A stretch of 64,000 bases of DNA from SZAS-79 sp965279075 (lineage in GTDB: Bacteria; Pseudomonadota; Gammaproteobacteria; Burkholderiales; SG8-39): contig CBDIHI010000009.1 of assembly GCA_965279075.1 (NCBI GenBank), forward strand, positions 186,001 to 250,000. Reading direction: 5' to 3'. Positions 1 to 7,206 of the stretch are shown piece after piece. Position numbers and translations under genes: made by a program. Within the stretch, counting starts at the first letter, position 1; each line of letters begins with the position of its first letter. Under the pieces are notes generated by a model that saw nothing but the letters and a program-made list of their open reading frames with translations, had not been told where the DNA came from and did no database searches.

Positions 1-377
1 AGTTGCCTTTCGGCGTCCACGCGACGCGTTGCGCGCGGCGTCTGCGGGTTCACCGGCCGGGACTCGTCCACCCACGCCCCGCCGCAATCGCCATAGACGC
101 CGCTCGTGCTTATGTAGACGAGCCTGCTTGGTAGAATGCGTCCCGCTTCGAGGCAGTCCAGCAGGGCGGCCGTGCGCGGGTCGGAGGATCCTGCGTTCGG
201 CGGGGGGGCGCAGTGCAGCACGGCATCGGCCCACCCGGCGAGCGGCGACAGCGTTTCCGGGCGGTCGAGGTCGATGCCGAGATGGCGCGAAACGGCGCGC
301 ACCTCGACCCCCTCAGGCAGCAAGGCGGCAGTACGATGGGCGACATCCCCGAACCCGACCAACAACAGGCGCTTCAT
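1..377 (-). CDS. NAD-dependent epimerase/dehydratase family protein (3' part beyond the window)
   Basis: Reading the minus strand from an ATG at 377 gives at least 125 residues that stay open to the window edge, so the C-terminal part is missing. The N-terminus (MKRLLLVGFGDVA) is a Rossmann beta-alpha-beta with a degenerate glycine motif. Further on, LVYISTSGVYGDCGG followed by a conserved acidic/proline/arginine stretch (VDESRPVNPQT, then RATRR) is the pattern of atypical short-chain dehydrogenases of the YeeZ type. Members bind NAD(P) and act on nucleotide sugars or related substrates; the substrate here cannot be told. Its start codon is only 18 bases from the divergent start of the flavin reductase, so both must use promoters inside each other's 5' ends or very short leaders. 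Confidence 0.8.
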   Translation of the reverse strand, partial: MKRLLLVGFGDVAHRTAALLPEGVEVRAVSRHLGIDLDRPETLSPLAGWADAVLHCAPPPNAGSSDPRTAALLDCLEAGRILPSRLVYISTSGVYGDCGGAWVDESRPVNPQTPRATRRVDAERQ

Positions 378-395
378 CCCGCCATTTTACGCACC

Positions 396-1424
396 ATGCA
401 CACCATCACCCTTTCCCCCGGCGGCCAGTCCTTCCCCGTCGAAGACCATGAAACCGTGCTGACTGCCGCGCTGCGGGCCGGCCTCGTCATCCCGTACGGC
501 TGCAAGAACGGCGCCTGCGGCTCCTGCAAGGGCAAGGTCCTGTCCGGTACGGTCGACTACGGCACCTACCAGGAGAAGGCGCTGCCGGCCGCCGAGCGCG
601 AAGCGGGCAAGTCGCTCTTCTGTCAGTGCAAGCCGCTCACCGACTGCACGCTGGAGGCACGGCTGGTCGGCAAGGCGGGCGACATCCAGGTCAAGACCCT
701 GCCCTGCCGCATCCATTCGCTGCGGAAGCTCACCGACGACGTCATCGTGCTGCAGCTGAAGCTTCCCGCCAGCGAGAAGCTCCAGTTCCTCGCCGGGCAG
801 TACCTCGAATTTCTGCAGCGCGACGGGACCCGCCGCAGCTTCTCTATGGGCAACGCCCCGCACGACGCGGAATTCGTCGAGGTCCACGTGCGCCACGTGC
901 CGGGCGGGCAGTTCACCGACCACGTGTTCGGCAAGATGAAGGAGAAGGACATCCTGCGCTTCGAGGCGCCGCTGGGGACGTTCTTCCTGCGCGAGGACTC
1001 GGACAAGCCCGTCGTCTTCGTCGCCTCCGGCACGGGCTTCGCGCCGATCAAGTCCATCATCGAGCACGCCTTCCACAAGGGGATCATGCGGCCGATGACG
1101 TTGTACTGGGGCGGGCGCCGCCCGAAGGACCTCTACATGCACGAACTCGCGCTGAAGTGGGCGGAGGAGCACGGCGCCTTCTTCGATTACGTGCCGGTCA
1201 TTTCCGAGGCATTGCCCGAAGACGGCTGGACCGGCCGCACGGGCTTCGTGCACCGGGCCGCGATGGAAGACTTCCCCGACCTGTCTGGGCACCAGGTCTA
1301 CGCCTGCGGCGTGCCCATCATGGTCGACTCGGCCCGCGCCGACTTCATCTCGAAGTGCAAGCTGCCGGAAGACGAGTTCTACGCCGACAGCTTCACCACC
1401 GCCGCGGACCTCGCGAAGGGCTGA
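396..1424 (+). CDS. 2Fe-2S ferredoxin/FAD/NAD(P)H oxidoreductase (CDP-6-deoxy-delta-3,4-glucoseen reductase-like)
   Basis: This 342-residue protein transfers electrons from NAD(P)H through FAD to a plant-type [2Fe-2S] cluster and on to a partner enzyme. Cluster cysteines are C36, C41, C44 and C76 (CKNGACGSC, then FCQC). The FAD-binding RSFSMGN lies near 146-152, the NAD(P) loop VASGTGFAPIKS near 207-220 and the terminal YACGVP near 302. Betaproteobacterial homologues are commonly annotated as CDP-6-deoxy-delta-3,4-glucoseen reductase, but the layout is the same as in many oxygenase reductases and no oxygenase lies nearby, so the partner is unknown. I chose the ATG at 396 because homology begins there; a longer in-frame start at 213 would overlap the divergent epimerase. 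No clear ribosome binding site precedes 396. Confidence 0.88.
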   Translation: MHTITLSPGGQSFPVEDHETVLTAALRAGLVIPYGCKNGACGSCKGKVLSGTVDYGTYQEKALPAAEREAGKSLFCQCKPLTDCTLEARLVGKAGDIQVKTLPCRIHSLRKLTDDVIVLQLKLPASEKLQFLAGQYLEFLQRDGTRRSFSMGNAPHDAEFVEVHVRHVPGGQFTDHVFGKMKEKDILRFEAPLGTFFLREDSDKPVVFVASGTGFAPIKSIIEHAFHKGIMRPMTLYWGGRRPKDLYMHELALKWAEEHGAFFDYVPVISEALPEDGWTGRTGFVHRAAMEDFPDLSGHQVYACGVPIMVDSARADFISKCKLPEDEFYADSFTTAADLAKG

Positions 1425-1501
1425 CGGCACCCGCGACCGGCCAGAATCCTGGAGATTCGTTCCTTAAACTCCGCACCAGTAGCCACGCTCCTGTCAGTTA
1501 G

Positions 1502-1519
1502 TGTACTGGTACCAGTACA
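1502..1519. repeat. 18-bp perfect palindrome, copy A
   Basis: TGTACTGGTACCAGTACA is a perfect 9+9 palindrome between the convergent ends of the flavin reductase and a Bug receptor gene. A near-identical copy (one base different) lies at 23065-23082, about 21.5 kb away. There is no T-run, so it is not a classic terminator. It could be a protein-binding site or a short dispersed repeat. Confidence 0.7.
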
Positions 1520-1530
1520 TCACCTGCGGC

Positions 1531-2520
1531 CTACTCCGCCTCCAGCCCGATCTTCGCCGCGAGCTGCCGCAGCGCTGCGGTCTCCGACTGGATCAGCTGG
1601 CCGAGCTCGGCGGGCGTGCCGGTGACCGGCAGGATGCTCATCTCGTCGAGCGTCCTGCGAACGTCCGGCGCGTTCATCGCCGCGACCAGCTCGGCGTGCA
1701 GCCGCTCGACCACTGCGGCGGGCGTCCCGGCCGGCGCAAGCAGCCCGTACCAGGACCCGCCGGTGAAACCCGGCATCCCCGCCTCGGCCATCGTCGGGAT
1801 CGTGTCCGCCTTGGCCAGTCGCTGCGTCGCCGCCACCGCAAGCGCCTTCAGCTTGCCCCCCTTCACCAAGGGCAGCGTCGCCGAGGGCGTGGCGAACGTG
1901 TACTGCACCTGCCCGCCGGCGAGGTCGAGCAGCACCGGGCCGCTGCCTTTGTAGGGAACATGCACGGTGCTGATGCCGGCGGCCGCCTTGAAGCGCTCGT
2001 CGATCATGTGGTTCTGGCTGCCGCGCCCGAACGAGCCGAAGTTGACCTTGTTCGGGTTCGCCTTGGCGTACGCCACCAGTTCGGCCAGCGTATTCGGCGC
2101 AAACCCGGCGTGGGTGACCAGCACGTACGGCCCGCGTCCGGCCAGGGCGATCGGCTGCAGGTCCTTGAGCGGGTCGTAGGGCATGGCCTTGACCGTGACC
2201 TGCGCGATGGTCAGCTCGGCATCCGACGCAAACATCAGCGTGTATCCGTCGGGGTCCGAGCGCGCCACCGACAGCGTGCCGATCCTTCCCCCGGCGCCCG
2301 GCCGGTTCTCGACCACGACCTGCTGGCCGAGGCCTTTCGACATGTGCTCCGCGAGCAGGCGGGCCACCGTGTTGGTGCCGCCACCCGGCGGATAACCCAC
2401 GATCATCTTCACCGGCTTCGCGGGCCAGGCCTGCGCGGCGGCCGTCAGCGGTAGTGCGCATAGCGCGGCGGCGAGCGCGAAAAGCGCGCGGCGCATCGTT
2501 CGAAAGTCCAGTCCGGTCAT
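1531..2520 (-). CDS. Tripartite tricarboxylate transporter (Bug/TctC family) periplasmic receptor
   Basis: A 329-residue secreted solute-binding protein. The N-terminus has an Arg-containing start, a hydrophobic core and an AAAQA cleavage region, followed by the family opening AWPAKPVKMIVGYPPGGGTN. Typical Bug motifs follow: VENRPGAGGRIG, the YDPLKDLQP region, HVPYKGSGPVLLDLAGGQVQ and the terminal PAELGQLIQSE. Bug proteins bind carboxylates or other small acids in the periplasm. The matching TctA/TctB membrane subunits are absent from this window, as is usual for orphan Bug receptors. The ATG at 2520 follows AGGAGG at ideal spacing, which favours it over the internal ATG at 2496. The ligand cannot be predicted. 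Confidence 0.9.
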   Translation of the reverse strand: MTGLDFRTMRRALFALAAALCALPLTAAAQAWPAKPVKMIVGYPPGGGTNTVARLLAEHMSKGLGQQVVVENRPGAGGRIGTLSVARSDPDGYTLMFASDAELTIAQVTVKAMPYDPLKDLQPIALAGRGPYVLVTHAGFAPNTLAELVAYAKANPNKVNFGSFGRGSQNHMIDERFKAAAGISTVHVPYKGSGPVLLDLAGGQVQYTFATPSATLPLVKGGKLKALAVAATQRLAKADTIPTMAEAGMPGFTGGSWYGLLAPAGTPAAVVERLHAELVAAMNAPDVRRTLDEMSILPVTGTPAELGQLIQSETAALRQLAAKIGLEAE

Positions 2521-2550
2521 GACCTGCCTCCTGGTGTCAACCTGTGCGCA

Positions 2551-2738
2551 TCACTCGATGCGGATTCCCGCCCCGCGCACCACCTGCCTCGGGTGCTTCG
2601 GATCGCTGATGTCGAGGATCGTCGTGCCCGCCGGGGCATCCATGTGCGCGATGTAGGCGTAGTTCCCTGGACGTATACCTGGCCGCCGCCGGCGCAGTCG
2701 AAATAGGAGATCTCCCGGAGACCCTTGATCAGAGGCAT
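2551..2738 (-). pseudogene. Frameshifted, truncated LVIVD-repeat protein gene remnant
   Basis: From the ATG at 2738 the minus strand encodes MPLIKGLREISYFDCAGGGQ followed by VYVQG. After a frame change near 2664 it continues as NYAYIAHMDAPAGTTILDIS and DPKHPRQV, then runs into a stop at 2551. These two pieces are consecutive parts of the N-terminus of LVIVD-repeat (beta-propeller-like) proteins. One missing A in the run where the family has GGAAAC explains the shift. Only about 60 of the several hundred residues expected remain. I infer a decayed gene rather than a functional small protein. A strong inverted repeat lies just upstream. Confidence 0.75.
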
Positions 2739-2771
2739 GTGCTGTCACGCTCCCGTCGGTTGTGATTCTGA

Positions 2772-2794
2772 TAATTGGAACCGGATTCCAATTA
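2772..2794. promoter_or_regulatory. 23-bp inverted repeat, operator-like
   Basis: TAATTGGAA-CCGGA-TTCCAATTA has perfect 9-bp arms around a 5-bp centre, 34 bases upstream of the LVIVD remnant. It also lies 172 bases upstream of the divergent pentapeptide-repeat gene. The size and symmetry fit the operator of a dimeric regulator such as an IclR or TetR family member. No regulator gene is adjacent, so the assignment is inference. Confidence 0.55.
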
Positions 2795-2965
2795 AGGGTA
2801 GCGAAAGCCCCGGCGGCTGACAACCCTGGGCCAGCCCGCGGACAGCGCCGGGGATCGCCTTGGCCGGGCTCAGGTGCATCGCTCCCCCGCGTCACTCATT
2901 GCGGCCCTGCGGGGGATCTGTTGAAATCCTTGCCTTGTCGCGGCGTACGGATTTCAGGAAGATTT

Positions 2966-3637
2966 ATGCGAACAACTGCCTTGGCCTTTGCCATGTGCCT
3001 GATACCAGTTGCGGCGCACGCCGCGTGCAATGACCCGCCCAGGGCCGGCGTGGACTGGAACGGGTGCGAGAAGCAACGCCTGATGCTCGGCAAGTCCGAT
3101 CTCAAGGGCGCGCGCGTCGCCAAGGCGGACCTGGGCGGAACGGACCTCGCAAACGCCAACCTCGCAGGCGCGGACTTTTCGGGGGCCAGCCTAGAGCGTG
3201 CACGCTTGAGTGGTGCAGACCTGTCAGGCGCTAAGCTCGTGGAGGCTGCGGCCTATCGCACCAACCTGAGCGGCGCCAGGCTGGTCGGCGCGAACCTCAC
3301 AAAAGCGGAACTGATCCGCACCAACCTCAAGGGCGCCGACCTGACCAACGCCAACCTGGAAAAGGCGGAGTTCCCCCGCTCGAGCCTCGAGCAAGCTGTT
3401 TTGAAGGGGGCGAACCTGGAAGGCGCCGACCTCGCGCGCGCAAACTTCGCAAAAGCGACCCTGGCCGGCGCCCGATTCACCAATGCCCGCATGTTCCGCA
3501 CACGGCTCGAAGGGGTCGACCTGACCGGCGCGATCGGCCTGGTCCAGTCGCAGCTCGATTCCGCATGCGGGGACAAGCAGACCCGCCTGCCCGCGGGGCT
3601 CAATCCCGGCCCGGCGTGGCCCTGCGCGAAGGAATAG
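2966..3637 (+). CDS. Secreted pentapeptide-repeat protein
   Basis: A 223-residue protein with a signal peptide (MRTTALAFAMCLIPVAAHA, cleavage before AC) and a mature domain made of consecutive A(D/N)LXX pentapeptides from about residue 45 to 195. Examples are KADLGGTDLANANLAGADFS and TNLKGADLTNANLEKAEF. Such repeats form a right-handed quadrilateral beta-helix. Cysteines near the start (ACNDPPR..DWNGC) and end (DSACGD..WPCAKE) could form disulfides in the periplasm. The ATG at 2966 has AGGAAG just upstream and begins the signal peptide, so longer in-frame starts are rejected. It ends 17 bases before the convergent livF end. No enzymatic function can be assigned. Confidence 0.88.
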   Translation: MRTTALAFAMCLIPVAAHAACNDPPRAGVDWNGCEKQRLMLGKSDLKGARVAKADLGGTDLANANLAGADFSGASLERARLSGADLSGAKLVEAAAYRTNLSGARLVGANLTKAELIRTNLKGADLTNANLEKAEFPRSSLEQAVLKGANLEGADLARANFAKATLAGARFTNARMFRTRLEGVDLTGAIGLVQSQLDSACGDKQTRLPAGLNPGPAWPCAKE

Positions 3638-3654
3638 GCACCCGACAAGTTGAC

Positions 3655-4374
3655 CTACGCCTCCTCCTCCCCCAGATACGCCTCCCGCACGCGCGGATCG
3701 GCGAGCAGCTTCTTCGCGTCGCCCGCCAGCGTGATCGTCCCCGACTCCATCACGTAGCCGCGGCCCGCGGCTTCCAGCGCCAGCTTCGCGTTCTGCTCGA
3801 CCAGCAGGATCGTCACGCCCTCGGCGGCGATCCCCCGCACGACTTCGAAGATCTTCGCCACCATCAGCGGCGCGAGGCCCATGCTGGGTTCGTCGAGCAC
3901 GAGGAGCTTCGGCTTGCTCATCAGAGCCCGCCCGAGCGCCAGCATCTGCTGCTCGCCGCCCGACAGCGTCCCCGCCGACTGGCCGCCGCGCTCGGCGAGG
4001 CGCGGAAAAAGCGCGAGCATCCTGTCCATGTCGCGCTTCACGCCGGCCGCATCGCCGCGCGCGAAGGCGCCCATCGAAAGGTTCTCGGCGACGGTGAGCT
4101 GGCCGAAGATGCCGCGACCCTCGGGCACGAGCACAAGGCCGTCGCGCACGAGGCGGAACGAAGGCACGCCCTGGATTTCCTTCCCGGCGTAACTCACGCG
4201 GCCGCCGGCGACCGGCAGCATGCCGCACACGGCCTTCAACGCGCTGGTCTTGCCGGCACCGTTCGCGCCGATCAGGCAAACGAGCTCGCCCTCCTGCACC
4301 TCGAGGTCCACGCCCTTCACGGCTCGGATGCCGCCATAGCGCACTTCCAGGGCGCGAACCTCGAGCAGGCTCAT
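3655..4374 (-). CDS. livF: Branched-chain amino acid type ABC transporter, ATP-binding protein LivF
   Basis: A 239-residue ABC ATPase. Walker A GANGAGKT is at 36-43, the signature LSGGEQQMLALGRAL starts near 135, and the Walker B segment LLVLDEPSMGLAP lies near 154, with the GLAP tail typical of LivF. It is the last gene of the minus-strand order livK-livH-livM-livG-livF, and its start overlaps the end of livG by four bases (ATGA). With LivG it should drive import through the LivHM channel. The transported compound may be a branched-chain amino acid, another amino acid, an amide or urea; the ATPases alone do not tell. Confidence 0.92.
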   Translation of the reverse strand: MSLLEVRALEVRYGGIRAVKGVDLEVQEGELVCLIGANGAGKTSALKAVCGMLPVAGGRVSYAGKEIQGVPSFRLVRDGLVLVPEGRGIFGQLTVAENLSMGAFARGDAAGVKRDMDRMLALFPRLAERGGQSAGTLSGGEQQMLALGRALMSKPKLLVLDEPSMGLAPLMVAKIFEVVRGIAAEGVTILLVEQNAKLALEAAGRGYVMESGTITLAGDAKKLLADPRVREAYLGEEEA

Positions 4375-5135
4375 GCCGGGGTTCCCAGGTAGGCTTCGAT
4401 GACCTTCGGGTCCTTCTGCACCTCGGCCGGCACGCCCTCGGCAATTCTTTCGCCGTAGTCGAGCACCAGGACCCGGTCACAGACTTTCATGACCAGCTTC
4501 ATGTCGTGCTCGATCAGCAGGATAGTCGTGCCGTCGGCGCGGATGCGCTCGAGGAGACGCCTCAATGCCACCGTCTCCGAGGCATTCATGCCCGCCGCGG
4601 GTTCGTCCAGCGCGAGCAGCTTCGGGTCGGTCGCCAGCGCCCGCGCAATCTCGAGGCGCCGCTGGTCGCCGTAGGGCAGGCTGCCCGCAGCGTCGTTCGC
4701 ACGCGCGGCAATACCGACATAGTCCAGCAGCTCCAGCGCGCGCCGCTCGATCGCGGCCTCCTCGGCCCGCGTCGCCTTGTCCCGCAGCACCGCGCCGAGC
4801 ACGCCCGCGCGTGTACGCACGTGCCGGCCGATCATCACGTTCTCGAGCGCCGACAGGTTGGCGAACAGGCGGATGTTCTGGAAGGTCCGGGCGATCCCTG
4901 CCGCCGCGATCTCGTGGGACTTCAGACCCGTGATGTCGCGCTCGCCGAAGACGAACGTCCCGGCGTCCGGCGTGTAAATCCCGGTGAGCACATTGAAGAG
5001 CGTGGTCTTGCCTGCGCCGTTGGGGCCGATCAGGCCGTAGATTTCGCCCGCGTCGATGCCGAATGCCACCTCGCGCAGCGCCTGCACCCCGCCGAAGCGC
5101 TTGCCGATCCCGGTCGCCCGGACGAGCGCAGTCAC
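4371..5135 (-). CDS. livG: Branched-chain amino acid type ABC transporter, ATP-binding protein LivG
   Basis: A 254-residue ABC ATPase. Walker A GPNGAGKT is at 37-44. The signature is the LivG-typical variant LPYGDQRRLEIARAL near 150, not LSGGQ, followed by LLALDEPAAGMN. The start is a GTG at 5135 (GTGACTGCG), chosen because homology starts there and because it overlaps the livM stop as GTGA, a standard coupling. Longer in-frame starts would lie inside livM. It pairs with LivF as the cytoplasmic motor of the importer. Confidence 0.92.
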   Translation of the reverse strand: MTALVRATGIGKRFGGVQALREVAFGIDAGEIYGLIGPNGAGKTTLFNVLTGIYTPDAGTFVFGERDITGLKSHEIAAAGIARTFQNIRLFANLSALENVMIGRHVRTRAGVLGAVLRDKATRAEEAAIERRALELLDYVGIAARANDAAGSLPYGDQRRLEIARALATDPKLLALDEPAAGMNASETVALRRLLERIRADGTTILLIEHDMKLVMKVCDRVLVLDYGERIAEGVPAEVQKDPKVIEAYLGTPA

Positions 5136-6199
5136 GCTTTGCGCTCCGCAAGTTCCCGCTTCCTGACCGCCGAAGGCAACAGCCCCGCAGGGCGGAACAG
5201 CATCACCAGCACCAGCGCGAACCCGAAGACCAGCATGCGCAGGACCTCGGGCTCGACGAGCATCCTGCCGAACGCCGCCTTCTGCAGCGGTTCGACCGTG
5301 TAGCGCAGCACCTCGGGCACGAAGGACAGCAGCACCGCGCCGAGGATCACGCCCCATATGTTGCCCATTCCGCCAAGCACCACCATGGACACGACCATCA
5401 CCGACTCGACGAACACGAAGCTCTCCGGCGAGATGAATCCCTGGATCGCGGCGAACATACCGCCGGCGATCCCGCCGAACGAGGCGCCCATCGCGAAGGC
5501 CAGCAGCTTGATGCGGGTGGTGTCGATGCCCATGGCCCGTGCCGCGGTCTCATCCTCGCGCACGGCCTCCCACGCGCGCCCGATGCGCGAATCCTGCAGC
5601 CGCAGGTTGATCGCGATCACCGCGACCAGCACCAGCAACAGCAGCCAGTAGTACTTCATCGGCCCGCTGATCGCGAGACCCAGTACCGTGTCCGTCTTGG
5701 CGAAACTCACGCCGCCGATGCGGAACGGGTCGATCTGCGCGATGCCCTGCGGGCCGTTGGTGATGTTCACCGGGCGCGAGAGGTTGTTGAGGAAGATGCG
5801 GATGATTTCCCCGAAACCGAGCGTCACTATGGCGAGGTAATCGCCACGCAATTTGAGCGTCGGCGCGCCGAGGAGCAGCCCGAACAGCGCCGCCGTCGCC
5901 GCGCCTATCGGCAGGATCACCCAGAAAGGCAGGTGCAGCCCGAAGTGCGGCGAGGCGAGCAGCGCATAGGCGTAAGCGCCGACCGCGTAGAACGCGACAT
6001 ACCCCAGGTCGAGCAGGCCGGCGAAGCCCACGACGATGTTGAGGCCCAGCGCGAGCAGCGTGAACAGGATCGCGAGGTTCGCGATCCGGACCCAGGCCGT
6101 ACCGGCCTGCGAGAGCGCAAACGGCAGGGCGACCAGCACCAGGCCGATCAGCGCCACCGCTACCCAGCGCGCCGCGGGATTCTTCGACAGCGCGTTCAA
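5132..6199 (-). CDS. livM: Branched-chain amino acid type ABC transporter permease LivM
   Basis: A 355-residue polytopic membrane protein of the LivM family with about ten hydrophobic segments. Family landmarks are LALGLNIVVGFAGLLDLGYVAFYAVGAY split across the second and third segments, LRGDYLAIVTLGFGEIIRI, the cytoplasmic EAA-like loop GRAWEAVREDETAARAMGID, and GGMGNIWGVILGA near the end. It forms the channel with LivH. It is translationally coupled to livG (GTGA overlap), and its start overlaps the livH stop by four bases. Confidence 0.92.
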   Translation of the reverse strand: MNALSKNPAARWVAVALIGLVLVALPFALSQAGTAWVRIANLAILFTLLALGLNIVVGFAGLLDLGYVAFYAVGAYAYALLASPHFGLHLPFWVILPIGAATAALFGLLLGAPTLKLRGDYLAIVTLGFGEIIRIFLNNLSRPVNITNGPQGIAQIDPFRIGGVSFAKTDTVLGLAISGPMKYYWLLLLVLVAVIAINLRLQDSRIGRAWEAVREDETAARAMGIDTTRIKLLAFAMGASFGGIAGGMFAAIQGFISPESFVFVESVMVVSMVVLGGMGNIWGVILGAVLLSFVPEVLRYTVEPLQKAAFGRMLVEPEVLRMLVFGFALVLVMLFRPAGLLPSAVRKRELAERKA

Positions 6200-7119
6200 G
6201 CGCGATCCCCTACCCGCTCGCCCAGCAACCCGGAGGGCCTGAACACCAGCACCGCGATCAGCACGAGGAACGCGAACACGTCCTGGTAGTTGCTGCCGAA
6301 CACGTCGTTCGTCAGGTCACCGATGTAACCCGCGCCCAGCGCCTCGACCACGCCGAGGAGCAGCCCGCCCAGCATCGCCCCGGGCAGGTTGCCGATGCCG
6401 CCGAGCACCGCGGCCGAGAAGGCCTTCATGCCGAGCAGCGCACCCATCTGGTAGTGCGCGATGCCGTAGTAGCTGCCGACCATGACGCCGGCCACCGCGG
6501 CGAGCGCCGCGCCGATCACGAAGGTCGCGGCGATCATGCGGTTGATGTCGATACCCATCAGGCCGGCGACCTGCGCGTTCTGCGCGGTCGCGCGCATCGC
6601 CGTGCCGAGGCGCGTGCGGTACACGAGCAGCGCAAGGCCCGCCATCATCAGCACCGACATGGCCATGATGGCGATCTGCACGTTGGTGATCGTCGCCCCG
6701 CCGATGTGGTACGACTCGGTCCTGATGATCTGGGGAAAAGCCAGGTTGTTTCGCGTCCAGACGAGCAGCGCGAGGTGCTGCAGGATGATCGACACGCCGA
6801 TCGCAGTGATCAGCGGCGCGAGGCGAGGCGCGCGGCGCAAGGGCCGGTAGGCAAGGCGCTCCATCGCATACCCGATCGCCATGCACACCGGGATCGCGCA
6901 GGCGGTGGCGACCAGCACGATCGCGAGCGGGTGCATGCCGGTCGGCACCAGCACCCCGATCAGCGTGAAGGCGGCCATCGCGCCTATCATCACCAGTTCG
7001 CCGTGCGCGAAATTGATCAGCTGGATGATGCCGTAGACCATCGTGTAGCCGAGGGCCACCACCGCGTACACGCTGCCGAGCGTGAGGCCGTTGATCAGCT
7101 GCTGGATGAAGATGTCCAT
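6196..7119 (-). CDS. livH: Branched-chain amino acid type ABC transporter permease LivH
   Basis: A 307-residue membrane protein of the LivH family. It begins MDIFIQQLINGLTLGSVYAV and carries the diagnostic ALGYTMVYGIIQLINFAHGE, RPLRRAPRLAPLITAIGVS and AVLGGIGNLPGAMLGG. It partners LivM in the inner membrane. It follows livK after an 87-base gap that contains a terminator hairpin, so livHMGF is probably made at a lower level than the binding protein, the usual arrangement in such operons. Confidence 0.93.
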   Translation of the reverse strand: MDIFIQQLINGLTLGSVYAVVALGYTMVYGIIQLINFAHGELVMIGAMAAFTLIGVLVPTGMHPLAIVLVATACAIPVCMAIGYAMERLAYRPLRRAPRLAPLITAIGVSIILQHLALLVWTRNNLAFPQIIRTESYHIGGATITNVQIAIMAMSVLMMAGLALLVYRTRLGTAMRATAQNAQVAGLMGIDINRMIAATFVIGAALAAVAGVMVGSYYGIAHYQMGALLGMKAFSAAVLGGIGNLPGAMLGGLLLGVVEALGAGYIGDLTNDVFGSNYQDVFAFLVLIAVLVFRPSGLLGERVGDRA

Positions 7120-7154
7120 CAGCGGGAACCACTAGCAAGGTCCGCGCCAAAACA

Positions 7155-7180
7155 AAAACGGCACCCTCGGGTGCCGTTTC
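7155..7180 (-). terminator. Intrinsic terminator between livK and livH
   Basis: CGGCACC and GGTGCCG form a 7-bp stem around a short loop, flanked by A and T runs. Read on the minus strand, the stem is followed by TTTTTGTTTT, giving a good rho-independent terminator just after livK. Partial termination here would make the binding protein more abundant than the membrane and ATPase subunits. Confidence 0.75.
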
Positions 7181-7206
7181 CTTGCTTCTCCAATTGCGAA
7201 GCCTTC

